Source: Centropus unirufus
Taxonomy: Eukaryota > Chordata > Aves > Cuculiformes > Centropidae
Assembly (NCBI GenBank): GCA_013397695.1
Contig: VYZI01000019.1
Coordinates: forward strand, 3,767,693-3,831,692
DNA: 64,000 nt
Reading direction: 5' to 3'
Each line of letters starts with the position of its first letter. Position 1 is the stretch's first letter. Position numbers and translations under genes: made by a program. The notes beneath the pieces are model-generated. The model saw only the letters and a list, made by a program, of their open reading frames with translations, made no database searches and was not told the origin of the DNA. This document shows, in pieces, positions 28,601 to 39,239 of this stretch.

Positions 28601-30817
28601 CTGCCCCTGATGCTGCAGACTGATTGTATTTTTTACCCACAGAATTATGTGGTGCTCCTGGATTCTACGTTGTCCAAATCTCAGTATGACTACACCCTGC
28701 CTCAAGTTTCGTTCACTGCTATTGGATATCATAAACACATTACACTGGTTTTTAGTCCCACTGTAAGTACAAAAGACTCAAATGTGCAAGGGCTCACCTT
28801 GAGAGCAATGCCTGGTATTGTAGCCTACGTGTGTTTTGTGGTCTCGGCCAAACTTGCTGTTAATGTAAAGAGATTCATGGGAGGCAATAAAGGGACAGTG
28901 AATTTGGATTTGGCCACATTTGGCTTTAAGCAGAGATGTACTTACCTGCTCTATGATGGGAGGTGGGTAAGGACCTCAGGAAGGAGTTGCAGCCATGAGA
29001 CTAACCGAAAAGATGCGGTAACTTGGGGTTGAAGGAGAAAGATAGGGTTGGTGTAAGAATCCCTTTAAAGACCTAGGTCAGAATGAAAGCAGTATTACCA
29101 GGCCAGAAAGAGAGCTTTCATTATTGGGGCTGAGATGTAGAGGGTAAAGCAGAGATGTTCTCACACAGGCATCGGGGGAAAAAATCCCTTGAGAGAGGGA
29201 AGTGTCTTTTTGCACTTCTGAACAGTGCAGTCCACTTAGTGAAGTGTTCATTCCATAATACTTAAATGATTTAGATTTTTTTCTGCATCGCTGTGTGTTC
29301 CGATGCCAGCAAAACATGAGGGAAATGTGAAATGGAAGTTCCACCTGAAGGGTGCAGATGTACCTAAAAGAGGTGCTCGTGTGGTTGCTGTAGTTGTCAT
29401 TGGGATCACAGAGGTTTGCGTTAGCACGTGGTAAATCAAAGCACGCCAGGTTGAATGTGGAGATTGACTATCAGTGAATTGGCTTTAAAAACAGCAAACC
29501 GCAGGAATAAAGTATGGTGAACAAATCTGATCAAGGGGGCTTTTTTGAAGTTGAAGGCGAAGTAAATCCTAGAGCAATACTTACAGGGAAGTTATATGCG
29601 AAGAGCTGGATGTGCCCTGGGATCACATGGGGAGGTTGCTTAAAACTAAAGGATTTCATAGTTGAAACAACTTAAAAAAAATAACTATAATCCCTGGCCT
29701 TCTCTGTTTTCAGAGAAAGCTGCCTGAGCAAGATATTGCCCAAGGATCTTACATTGCGCTACCCCTGGCACTGCTTCTCTTGTTGGCTGGTTACAACCAT
29801 GATAAGGTAGGTCATGTCTTTTATTTGTCTTATGTTTTTCCTCCCAATGAATGCTTTGTACTGTGTTAAGTGAGGCTTTGTTGAGGTGGTTATCCAGACA
29901 GAAATGCACTTGGCAGTCACCTTGTATGATAAGAAAAGTCACAACATAGCCAAGTTTTTGGACAATTATCTTGGGATGGTGAGTTTCTTTGCCATTTCTG
30001 AATTTTGTCTTCTTGCTTGATGGTTCTGGGGAAAAAACCCAATGCAGCGTCATTCAAATTCACGTAACCAGACTCTCTACGATGGCAGGAATCAAAATAA
30101 TTATTTTACTGGCTTAAGGAACAATCAGACTCGAAAAATATTGCAAATCATTGAGTATTGTCTCTTTAGCTTTATACTATCTGTACTGAAAAAGTCTTCA
30201 GGAGTGTAACAACCTACCATATAAACTCCTCTGTCAACAAACTGTGCTCTTGTCGTCTTGTGTGGTCTGACTGGATTTCTGTTTTTCTGATAAGTGAAAA
30301 GAAATTTGTCTGTGCAGTTTGATTTCCTCTCAGATATGGGTAAGAGCAGAGAATGTGCAAATCTCCAGCATTTTCTACAGTGTTACTGAAAGTGCTGCCA
30401 CTGAAAATGGCAGCCATCATCTAGACTCAGGACTCAAACTGCTGTTCTTGGTGAGATGGCTGCAGGAAAAACGTCACTGACAATCGTTTTAGCCTTTGAT
30501 TATCAGAAATTCCTAGAAGTCTGATTCCTTCCCAGGATTTGCTGCCATTTTCTGCTATCTTTTTGGCTCTGCCATTTACACAAGAGGTTCTGTTTGTTCG
30601 AGGATGCATGACTCTAAAGAATATCACCATTCAGACCTCGCGTACCAGTGTAATCACAAGCTGCTTCCCCTTTTTCTGTGCCCAGCTGATTCCCTTACTG
30701 CTACAGCTGACAGCTCGACTGCAAGGGGTCCGTGCTCTTGGACAGGCGGGTTCTGATGCGGGTGGCTCAGAGGATGCAAAGAGACAAACGAAAAAACAGA
30801 AGACGAGACGGACGTGA
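5498..30817 (+). CDS. NOMO1: NOMO (NODAL modulator / nicalin-associated ER membrane protein), 31 exons, start in gap
   Basis: Thirty-one coding exons with GT/AG introns join without frameshift or internal stop into 1,194 codons. About 27 more are expected in the gap, giving roughly the 1,222 residues I recall for human NOMO. The visible protein starts at the end of the signal peptide (GPARGSEDIV). It continues as a large luminal chain of beta-sandwich (Ig-like/CNA-B-like) repeats with recurring 'G.F.F..LPG.Y' type motifs (for example GKFAFFKVLPGEYEI, GSFRLENITTGTYTI). One hydrophobic helix follows in exon 30 (LALLLLLAG), and a short basic tail ends KKQKTRRT. NOMO pairs with nicalin and TMEM147 (BOS complex) in the ER translocon for multipass proteins and was first described as a Nodal antagonist. 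Birds are expected to have one copy, so NOMO1 is used as the family name. Exon lists are in the four block entries. Confidence 0.97.
11139..18266 (+). CDS. NOMO1: NOMO exons 10-18 (middle luminal repeats)
   Basis: Exons: 10 11139-11244, 11 11664-11814, 12 12984-13161, 13 13897-14038, 14 14675-14806, 15 15626-15762, 16 16035-16122, 17 17028-17091, 18 18171-18266. Exons 10-12 sum to 435 bp and exons 13-15 to 411 bp, so both groups return to phase 0. Exons 16-22 form the next such group (828 bp). Markers include VFHVMGFSVTGRVLNGPEG (exon 10), the GSFRLENITTGTYTIHA repeat core (exon 11), ETRAGLALKP (exon 13), LQSVSRQGEKRNLQLSG (exon 14) and SSPSILTLTAVRHHVLGT (exons 17/18). Intron 14 carries a CR1 LINE tail. 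The other introns show nothing recognisable. Confidence 0.95.
14921..15010 (-). repeat. CR1-type LINE 3' tail fragment
   Basis: Within NOMO intron 14, the plus strand reads ATAGAATAATCATTAAAGGT then GGAAAAGAGCTCCAAGATCATCAAGTCCAAC. This is the familiar reverse complement of the 3' end of avian CR1 elements (consensus form 'atagaatcat...ggttggaaaagacc...aagatcatcaagtccaac'). The element is thus on the minus strand. It is diverged, and its 5' extent past about 15010 is uncertain. Confidence 0.65.
20644..25798 (+). CDS. NOMO1: NOMO exons 19-26 (charged linker and later luminal repeats)
   Basis: Exons: 19 20644-20853, 20 21118-21200, 21 22240-22399, 22 22520-22646, 23 23279-23392, 24 24027-24154, 25 24757-24898, 26 25715-25798. 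Exon 19 encodes a Glu/Arg/Lys-rich, helix-prone stretch (QELRREQQLAEIEARRQERE) ahead of a repeat. Later exons carry KLIEIHGKAGLFLEGRIHPE (21), LLSLSGGVFRSNLLTQDNG (23), GQYYFKPMMKEFRFEPSSQ (24) and VYHVQLKAEGNDHIERA (26). The acceptor of exon 21 (CCAAG) is weak, but frame and homology require it. Intron 18 (2.4 kb) holds no recognisable gene. Confidence 0.95.
27263..30817 (+). CDS. NOMO1: NOMO exons 27-31 (last repeat, membrane helix, cytosolic tail, stop)
   Basis: Exons: 27 27263-27373, 28 28323-28424, 29 28643-28762, 30 29714-29806, 31 30686-30817 (TGA at 30815-30817). Exons 27-31 are all in phase 0. Exon 28 encodes LSLFFHFPPLLRDGE, exon 29 NYVVLLDSTL and YHKHITLVFSP, and exon 30 the AQGSYIALPLALLLLLAG membrane segment. 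Exon 31 encodes LIPLLLQLTARLQGVRALGQ and a basic end, KKQKTRRT. At the 27/28 junction the residues are Cys-Ala, where I recall Trp-Val in human NOMO. Introns 26 (1.5 kb) and 27-30 show no other gene. Confidence 0.95.
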
Positions 30818-32483
30818 GGTGAAAGGCCTGACGGCATGAAGAGGAGCTCTGCCAAACTGGAGCCCGAGGAAGTGAAGCCACTAAAATGCATTTTCGTTGA
30901 ATTTGCAGACTTAACATTTTTGTTGTTGCTATATGAGTGCCATTTGTCTCACCAGCTCCATTTTGGTTGTAAATTTTCTATGGAGTCTAGAGATTTTCTT
31001 GTGAAGTAACAAAATGATTGCCTCTCTTGTCACTGTGAGTGCATCTCCCATACTTGAAGACAATTCATGCTTTTTTTTTTTTTAGCTTCAGTGGAACAGG
31101 TCACGCTGTTTTTATGAATGAATTGTAAAAGCAGTGGTAATAAACTGCTTGACTTCACTTTTAGTCTCTAGATTTTGGACTAATTTTTCCTCACCTTTTG
31201 AAATACCCACTGTACAGAAGCCACACACAGGGATTTTACTAGAGCAGCAGTGCTTGGAGCAAAGTTTTGAGGGGCATAGATGATGTGGTGAATTATTTCT
31301 TCGGCACTTCCAGCTCAGCAGCCTGATTGAAGAGTCTGTCATCTGCACAGCTGTGACTTCAGTTCTTATCCAATGGTTATGTTACCTTTGATTAAAATCA
31401 AGGTTTTGTCTGATGAAGACAAATGGTTAATGCCAGCTAAGGCTGGTTGTTATTGTCGGGTAGGTTCTGTTGATCCTAGTGCACAAGCAGTGTTTAAGTG
31501 CTGTACTCGGTGTGATCTCATTAAACCTCCTGTGTTCCTCAAGTTGCTCCAGCTGGTTGCACTATGCCTTCCCAAGCCACTGGCTTGGTGATACCCATTG
31601 GCCCGTGTGGCTGTCGCATCCTGCTCAGGCCATGTGCAGCCTTTTTGCTCATTGATGACTGATTTGACTGATTCTTTTATGCTTTTTCCTTTTTTTTTTT
31701 TTTTTTAATGTTAAGAAATGCGAGCTTTCAGAAATCTCCAATGTGTACTGTCCCCATAATGTCATCTGTAATAAATGTTTCTTACGGGCTATTTTTTTGT
31801 TCTTGTTTGAAGTAGACAGTTGGACATACACAGTTTAAATGTTAATGGGGCTTTTTATTGACAAATAGTATAAAGGTTAACAGAGCTTTTGAAAGATGCA
31901 CGTAAATGACTACACATATTGCAGACATTGGTACTGCCAGTAAGTGGCAATGTTTCTCTTTTTTTGTACTTGAAATAAAGCCCCTTTACATTTAAATATT
32001 TAAGATTGCAAACCCTACTGTTCTTTGAAATTTGGACACTAAGGGCTTTCTGCTGTTTTTGTTGGTATTTTGCATTAGTATGGGCCTAAATAATTAAAAC
32101 TTGATTTGGTGATCATTCTAATCGCTCTGAGGGAAATTCTAGCAAGATTGTAATAAAAAAGAATGTAAAATAAACATGTATGTATAGAGTTCGAGGTGAA
32201 GCTCAAGAAATATGCTGCCTATTTAATGACCTTGAATTTTATATTGCTGTGATGAAATATATGGGGGGAAAACCAAAGTGTTGTAGGGTTTAGCAATAAA
32301 TTGTACATTTGCAATACATCTTTATTTCAAGCTGGTGAATGTGAAGAAAGGTATTGCTGCTTTGGGGGAATGTATGAGGAAGAAATGTCCGTGCGCCTTG
32401 AGAGGACTACCAGGTGGTTTGACCTTGGAGATGTGGGGCCTGACGATGATTGACCTTAAACATCAGAAATGCTGTTAATAAAA
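30818..32483 (+). other. NOMO1: NOMO 3' UTR and candidate polyadenylation signals
   Basis: After the NOMO stop there is AT-rich sequence without a conserved ORF. AATAAA hexamers occur at 31139-31144, 31770-31775, 31974-31979, 32152-32157, 32295-32300 and 32477-32482, and the last runs straight into a long A tract. The first site would give a 3' UTR of about 350 nt and later ones up to about 1.7 kb. Which is used cannot be told from sequence. Several used in turn would be ordinary for vertebrates. Confidence 0.5.
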
Positions 32484-32519
32484 AAAAAAAAAAAAGGTTA
32501 ATGCTGCCTAATTTAATGT

Positions 32520-35500
32520 TTGTTGAATTTCCACAACATCTCATCTGAAAACTTTCTTCTCTTTGCCTTCTGCAGTGCCACTGGTGGCCTTCTTATTTCC
32601 AGCCCCATGTTTGAGGTTTATTCTGCTTTTGAAGTGTTTATTCCTAAGGAAAACTAGCTTGCGGTTTCTTGCTTGGCAGAGAAGTCATAGTACTCTGAGA
32701 ACATGGGGAGAACTAATCCATGAGGTAATTTCTAAAGCAGAAGTGATGTACGAAATGCCAAGAAATCAGTATTTCCAATTATATTTAGAAACCAATAATT
32801 GGCTACACAGAGCGAAGTAGAAAAATCAGCAATGTGGTCTCCTGGATCCCCAGAGCCACATTCACAAAGCAAGGGTAGAGCAAGGACTGTGCACCCTACC
32901 CATGGACAGTCTGGCTGGGGCACAGAGACGGAATATTTGTATGACCATGGTGGTCTTTATGGGCAAACTCTCACCTCCAATTGCTCAGCCCTGGTACCCA
33001 GGTGGGGCCTGGTACCTTTGCAGTGTTCACAGCCCTTCACCCCCAGACCTGAGGTGGTGACAGTTCTACCTTGGTGGTGTAAAAGAGCATGCACTTCTAG
33101 TGGCTCTTCATACAGCAGGACTGCGTCACGGCTTTTCAGTGCAAAAATGGCAGTCAGCTTAGATTTACTTTTTGTACTCTTCTGAGCTTAGTATTTGGCT
33201 GTCATTTGTTCTTTTGGTGCTCTTAAAACCAAGACTTCCAATACCAGTTGGACTGGTCTTTTCAGTATTTCCTATTTGAATTGCAAGTTAAAACCCCTTG
33301 TTGTATCTTGAATTAATTTATGTTAATACAGAGAATAAATGTGGAGTGGGACAAATATTTAGATGTTGACCCTTAACGGACAATATTCAAGCCTCAGTGT
33401 TTAGTATCCTATTTTTGCAGGCATGATAGTGAAAGAATTAATAATTTATTTGCTTGGTGGGCTAAATATGAGCTGCAACTTAATTTCTGCTGCTGTTCTT
33501 CCTTGTGTGCATTTTGTTCTTGAGGTATTGAAGGTACAACTGTAGAATCGGCTGTCTTAATATTAGTAGCAAGCACCTTTCTCAGCTCTGTGCTGAGCAA
33601 ACACGGACTTGAGGCTTTTGAAGGTAAGATGGTTTTGGAAATCCTAGACCTCTTAAGTAACTGACTTGTCCAAAAAGCTGAGGCTGAATGTGGAATTGAA
33701 TGCTGAGGTGATGTCTAATTTCCTCCTATTCAATATTCCCTACTCTGTACAGTAGCTGTATTTCTACTTTTTTCCAGCCTGAAAGTAACTTAAATTGGGC
33801 TGCTTGCTAAGGTAGATTCAACAAAACGAGTGCTGTGGAGAAGGCCTGAATAGTAGCAAAATTCCTGAGCTGAGCACAACGGCATTGGCTCAAATCACAC
33901 CAAGTGGTGGGTTCACATTACATGTGGTAAGTCATGTTTTCATTGCAGATAGATTGGTGGCTTTAGAAAATCTCTGAAAATCCAGGAAGGCTGTTTCTGG
34001 TGCCTTATCGACTGATTCCAGAACTCTACTATATATATATTTTTTTAATTCTAAAAAAAAACCAAAAAAAACCGAGAGTTTAGTCTTTGTCATTTGTTCT
34101 TTTATTTATACCTGGAACAGGCGTTGTACCGATGTACGTCCTTGTACAAATGAAGAGCAGCTCTACTCTAATTAGCATTTTTTAAGCCTTCATGGATTAT
34201 TATTATTAGCAAGTGCAACTTTCTCCCCTTGAACGTTTCACAGAGCTTTTGTGAGCTTTTTACATCAGCTGGCTTGTCCTTTCAATTTTCTATTCTACCT
34301 TTTTGTAATTGCTTTCTGTCTGTATTTGATATGTTGTTGCTTTACTCCAGTAACGTCTGTTATCACTTTTTAACTGTTTGCTATTACTGGAATCAACGGG
34401 ATTGCATTATTTACTCTGTTTTCTTTAAATATTACTTTTTCCTTGTTTTACCCCCTCCTCTGCCACCATCTTCCTGGGAATATTTGAGGTTAGCAGCATG
34501 ATGCTGTCTGAAGTCTTATTTGTTACTTTCATAGCCCAAGACCATGATTACTTTAAGCCCAGTGATATAAACACCCACCAGACCACTACTGAATTTATCA
34601 TATCACTGAGCTCAATAAACAGTGAAAGATAAACCTGTTTTTTACTGCCTATGGAAGTCAGCAGGTTGATTCCTCCTTTAATTCTCACTTTTGTCGATAC
34701 TAGAATGATTAAATCCCCATCTCAAAGACTGTAGTTTCTTCACAGTCTTTCATCACTGAGTCAAGCTACACTTATTTTTTTGTAAGCGTAACAGTTGTGG
34801 TAAACCACCAGGAAATTCCCACGTCAAGCCTTCCTACTCTCGGGAACAAAGGAAACTAATAGGGGCTTAAGTGAAGCATATGAAAAGGAACTATTTTGTT
34901 TCTGTGGTCTCTAGTGTTAACTTCATTAAAGTGATTTTGACAGCAGTCATTAGGAAACACTCACGTGCTCATCCTGTATTGCAGGGCTTTCTTCTGAAAG
35001 GAGGAGATGGGATGCTGCCTAGCCCATCTTCTCTTCTTTCCTCAGTGCATGTGATGTGTCACAACTGTGGATGATTTCTCTTTGCAGACCAACTCAGGAG
35101 TTCATAAAGTGCCCATCTGCAGGCTTAGGGTCTGGATCATTGTTACCCGCTATGTGGACAGGCTTGACAAACTTTGACCAGCACCTGCAATTCCCAACCC
35201 AGCTGAAGCAGCCTCTGTCACCAGAGGAATGAAAGCCCTTTATGTGCAGGGAGAAAAATTACCTTGTTTTAATGAGCATGGAAATTGGATGCAAATTTGC
35301 TTATGCATTTAAAATCAAAAGTGGTGTTTCCCTTCTATTCTGCACTCCAGCTGAATGCATCCTTGCGGAGGCTTGGTGTGATTGCAGAGTACAAGTACAA
35401 AGGACCCTCTCATTCTTTCTGGTGTAACAGAAGGGAAGACAAACTTTAACAAGTAAATGTCAGCTCTGAAACAATCTCTGTAAGGACTGTAAGCTTATGT

Positions 35501-37850
35501 TAATAAGGATTGATGCAACTATGTGTGCTCATACAGAGCACTGTCCAGCAGTGATACCTCAAGCTGTGGTGAGCAGATGTGCCGTTGGTGGATAGGTGGA
35601 TAGGATGATTAGCATCACTACTGGAGCTGAGTTGCATGTGCACCACAAAACCCTAAATAAAAACACCAGAGATTTATCCTGTACTTTTTTGAACTTGAAT
35701 ATTCAATACGTTTATTGGCTTAATCTTGCATGCAGGGATTTGTCTCTACCAGTGGCTGAATTAGACACTCAGCTTATCCTCAGTTGCTCACTTTTTCTTT
35801 TTTCTTTCCATAAGAGAGTAAGAGGCTTCCAGGATGGTTAGCTCAGTGGTGGTGATCACCTTCGCTGGAAGCCCCGCTGTCACACACTTACATTTTACTA
35901 ACCTTCCTTAAAATACAAGCAGACTGCTCTCTGTAGAAAGGCTTTCTACACCACTGAATGCCAGTGTTGAGGAATAATTCAGTATCTAAGAGGTGGAATT
36001 TCCAAAAGGATTCAGACAATTCGGGCCATTATTTTACAGGATTTTAATAAAAATTACATAACTACACACTTTAAAATATGTAATAAACACCTATGTGCAT
36101 TTTCAGGTACCTCAATGAATCTCTCGACACTTAGGTTCTATGAGCCCAGAACAGTAGTTTCAAGGACTTTTCATGCTGACTTCTTATGACACTTTGTGCT
36201 GTTTGTTCAAATCAGGGAAGTTTTGCCATGTGTTACAGTAAGGGAGCTGGCTGGTTTAGCATTCCTGGTGGACAGCTTGCAAAGCAAGGTGGCAGTCATT
36301 GTCATCCAGCTCGAGGGACTGAGATGCTGAGGCATTGTTCTAGCAACACTCAGGGACACCTGAGTAGCCAGTCAGGTGTTCTGACTCCTAATCCTGCCAA
36401 AGTCACTTCTCAAAGAGAGAGTATTTAGGTGTATTGTATCAGTTTTGTTCTCCATATCACAAGAGGAGAAAAGCAACAGATCTGTTGCCCCATTTCCTTT
36501 GGGGTCTTGCAAATCCTGACACGGGATATTTGATAGTTTCTGGTTCTGATTTCCTTCTGTTTGAAGTTATTATGTAATAGAGGGAAGCCATGTGCATATT
36601 TGCACTTCTCAGATGAGGATTATTTCATTTGCAAGGAGCTTAATGGAATTTTGAAGAATCAGATTTGTTTATCACTTTAGGGAATGAGATGACATTTCTG
36701 CTTAAAAAACACATACTAGAATATAGGATAGTTGTGAGACCTTGCTTGGATGGAGAAAAAGAAAACCACATTCTCCAGAGAACTATTGGTCCTTTTGCCA
36801 TTTGTAAAACTGACTGTAAAAGGATGACTTTAGTGATTAAAGACTGAAAGAAAGAGGTCTCAGAATAACCAATGGATTCTCCAGCATATGTTAATATATT
36901 CTGTTTGGAAAGGTTACTTCCATTTATATTCCAGATGAAAATACTTTGTGCTTTTATGGCATGTAATCACATTCCTTTCTACAGTGTTGAGCTTTCTGGT
37001 TAATATTGGGAATAAGAATCTAAAAAGTTATGATGGATTAAATTAATTAATAAGTGTTGATTTAAATAATAACACATTTTAAAAGATTGGCAATAAAGAA
37101 ACATACCGATAGAGTTATTTTTTCCTCTTAAATGTACTTTCATTTTATTATTATTTATATAGTAGTCATACTATAATGATAAAAATTAAAAAAATTGAAT
37201 GAGATATTTTAATTTAACAATACCGGGCTTGTATTTGCCTAAAAAAGTCCTGAAAATTTCATTTTACTGGATTTTAATTGTGATTTTTTTTTTTATTCGT
37301 GTTGTAACAGAAAGAAATCTGAAATTGCCAGGTCTTTGTCCTGGAAAGGAAACTTGTATATTCAAATGGCTCCAGCCAGAGCATCCACAATGTTTTGCAG
37401 TGAGTTTGCCAAACCTTTTCTTGAAACCTCGCATTTATGCAGGCCAGCTGTCTGATCTGAGAAACTCAGGTGGATGTCAGATACATCTGGCATTCCTGGC
37501 AGGCAGCAGGGCTCTTCATCTATGTCTTTACCTTTGTGAGAAACTTCTCTCCCTGCAGAAATCTATCAGTAAGGTAAAGTAGGTCTGAGTGAAGAACTTT
37601 CCAGGTCTCTAAATGGTTTGGAACATGGGAAGTTTTTCCTTGCTTTTCTATCTAAGACACAAATAAGGCCTTCCTCAGTTTTTCCCCCTCAAATATTTTC
37701 CAATCCTTTACACCCAGGCCCACCTTTGCCACTTGAAGCACCCATTTGGAGAGCAGGAAATGGTTCAGATTCCAGTCAGTCCTCCCTGTTAGACTGGGTG
37801 AAGGGGATCTCAGCGTCTCAAGAAGGTGTTTTAAACATAAACCTGGGAGT
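32520..37850. other. Intergenic region, nothing recognisable
   Basis: This is AT-rich sequence between the NOMO 3' end and the CpG island. The open frames on both strands (for example 32799-33185 and 37199-37582) match no family I know, lack convincing splice context and look like chance. It holds simple A/T tracts, such as a TA repeat near 34030, but no CR1 or LTR fragment that I can identify. Confidence 0.5.
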
Positions 37851-38358
37851 TACAGTGATCCGAGCTGAGAATTAGCCGCTGCCGTGTTGAACTCACCACG
37901 GGAAATAAATAAATAAATCGGAGATGGTGGCTTTACAGCACCACGGTTTAAAAGCAAGGAGCGGGGAAGGGAACAAGCTCCAGGGAGCAAAGCTGTGTGC
38001 GGTGCCTCGCCGTCCGGGGCGGGGAGCGTCCCCTCAGCTAAAGACAACAGCAGGAATGCAGCTGCTGCCAACAATCCCGCCATCCCGAACCCGGATTGCG
38101 GATTAGTCCAGCCTGGTGGAGCTGCAGGTATTTTAACCAAGGAGGGAGATAAATAGCCAGGTAGATTTGTTACAGCTTATAGTGTCAGCAACGCATATGC
38201 AAAGAAGGCACTATACCTATACTATACCCAGAGAAGTTTCCTTGATTATGGATAAATATCCTCTAACCCCTCCTCTTCCCCACTTTTTTGTATCACCCGC
38301 TGTGGGCAGCCCCGGGGGCTCAGGGCAGCGCCCTGCTCGTTAGCGGCCCGGCGCGCGC

Positions 38359-38676
38359 AGGGGAGCCGCCGTTTGGCTCCGCTCGTGAGGGAGGGAGTCT
38401 TGGCGGGAAGAGGCTCAGGAGGCTCCGCTCGTGAGGAAGGGAGTNNNNNNNNNNNNNNNNNNNNNNNNNNNNNNNNNNNNNNNNNNNNNNNNNNNNNNNN
38501 NNNNNNNNNNNNNNNNNNNNNNNNNNNNNNNNNNNNNNNNNNNNNNNNNNNNNNNNNNNNNNNNNNNNNNNNNNNNNNNNNNNNNNNNNNNNNNNNNNNN
38601 NNNNNNNNNNNNNNNNNNNNAGGGGAAGCCGCCATTTGGCTCCGCTCGTGAGGAAGGGACTCTGGGCGGGAAGAGG
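38359..38676. repeat. Minisatellite of 55-56 bp units interrupted by an assembly gap
   Basis: A full unit at 38359-38413 (AGGGGAGCCGCCGTTTGGCT ... GGCGGGAAGAGG), a partial unit at 38414-38444 and another full unit at 38621-38676 share GGCTCCGCTCGTGAGGRAGG and the trailing GGCGGGAAGAGG. The 176-N gap (38445-38620) lies between them, about the length of three more units. Copy number is therefore unknown and may be collapsed. Confidence 0.8.
38445..38620. other. Assembly gap (176 N)
   Basis: A run of N lies inside the GC-rich minisatellite. Frames that pass through it are not informative. Confidence 0.99.
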
Positions 38677-38885
38677 CAGTGTAAGCCAGGAGCTACAGGT
38701 GCGGCCCGCAGGTAGCAGCGGGGGGACCTGGCGGTGTCTGGACCTCCCACAGAAACAGGATCTGGGAAGGTTTCTCTGTGGCCGGCGGCGGCTATGATTA
38801 AACCCTCAGAAAGCTGAAACTGTACAAGAAAAGCCCTTACAAGCGAGATATTTAAATCTTGTGAGATGACAGGTTTTTCACCTAG

Positions 38886-38955
38886 GTTTTCTGGAGAAAG
38901 GCTTTACGCTGGAAGGCTGCAGCGCAGCTGTGAGGACACAGCAAGGAGTCGTGAG
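38886..38955 (+). ncRNA. Exon-like segment downstream of the CpG island (transcript unknown)
   Basis: A 70-bp segment sits between an acceptor (TTTTTCACCTAG) ending at 38885 and a consensus donor (GAG|GTAAGT). It lies about 200 bp from the CpG island, in the orientation expected for a second exon. Two of its three frames are open, so coding potential cannot be excluded, but no protein family is recognised. A non-coding transcript from the island is the more likely reading. The type is a guess. Confidence 0.3.
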
Positions 38956-39198
38956 GTAAGTTCTCCCACCAGGTGGTTCCCTCTCTTGAGGACAGCGTCG
39001 TGCTCCAGGACTTGAGGTGTGTGAGCAGGTGGAGCTGCCATTGGTGGCACAGGAACAGAATAGCTGCCCTCTGTCCCGCACGTACAGCGTTAACTGACAC
39101 TTTTCATAGGTAGTAAATTACTTTTCCGCTAAACGTATGGGTCTTAGATCTTTCCAGAAAAGCTAACAAAATGGTGGGCTCGCCCCCCCTATGTAACC

Positions 39199-39221
39199 CA
39201 TAGGGGTTATAGACCCCTATG
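39199..39221. other. Perfect 9-bp inverted repeat (hairpin)
   Basis: CATAGGGGT and ACCCCTATG are separated by a 5-base loop (TATAG). Further imperfect copies of the same words (CCTATG, CAGGGG) lie on both sides. No coding or known RNA context. Confidence 0.7.
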
Positions 39222-39239
39222 TTCCAGGGGTTTGCATGC

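Larger units (their letters stand above)
37860..38790. promoter_or_regulatory. CpG island, possible promoter of an unidentified transcript
   Basis: GC content and CpG density rise sharply here compared with flanks on both sides. Near the 3' side are potential donors (CAG|GTGCGG around 38699 and CAG|GTAGCA around 38711). These are followed by an exon-like segment with a good acceptor and a consensus donor at 38886-38955, which suggests transcription to the right. No known gene 5' end is recognised. The island includes a minisatellite and an assembly gap. Confidence 0.45.

Noticed and set aside
28487..29032. A 181-codon plus-strand frame
   Set aside because: Only 28643-28762 is coding (NOMO exon 29). 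The rest is intron read in the same frame.
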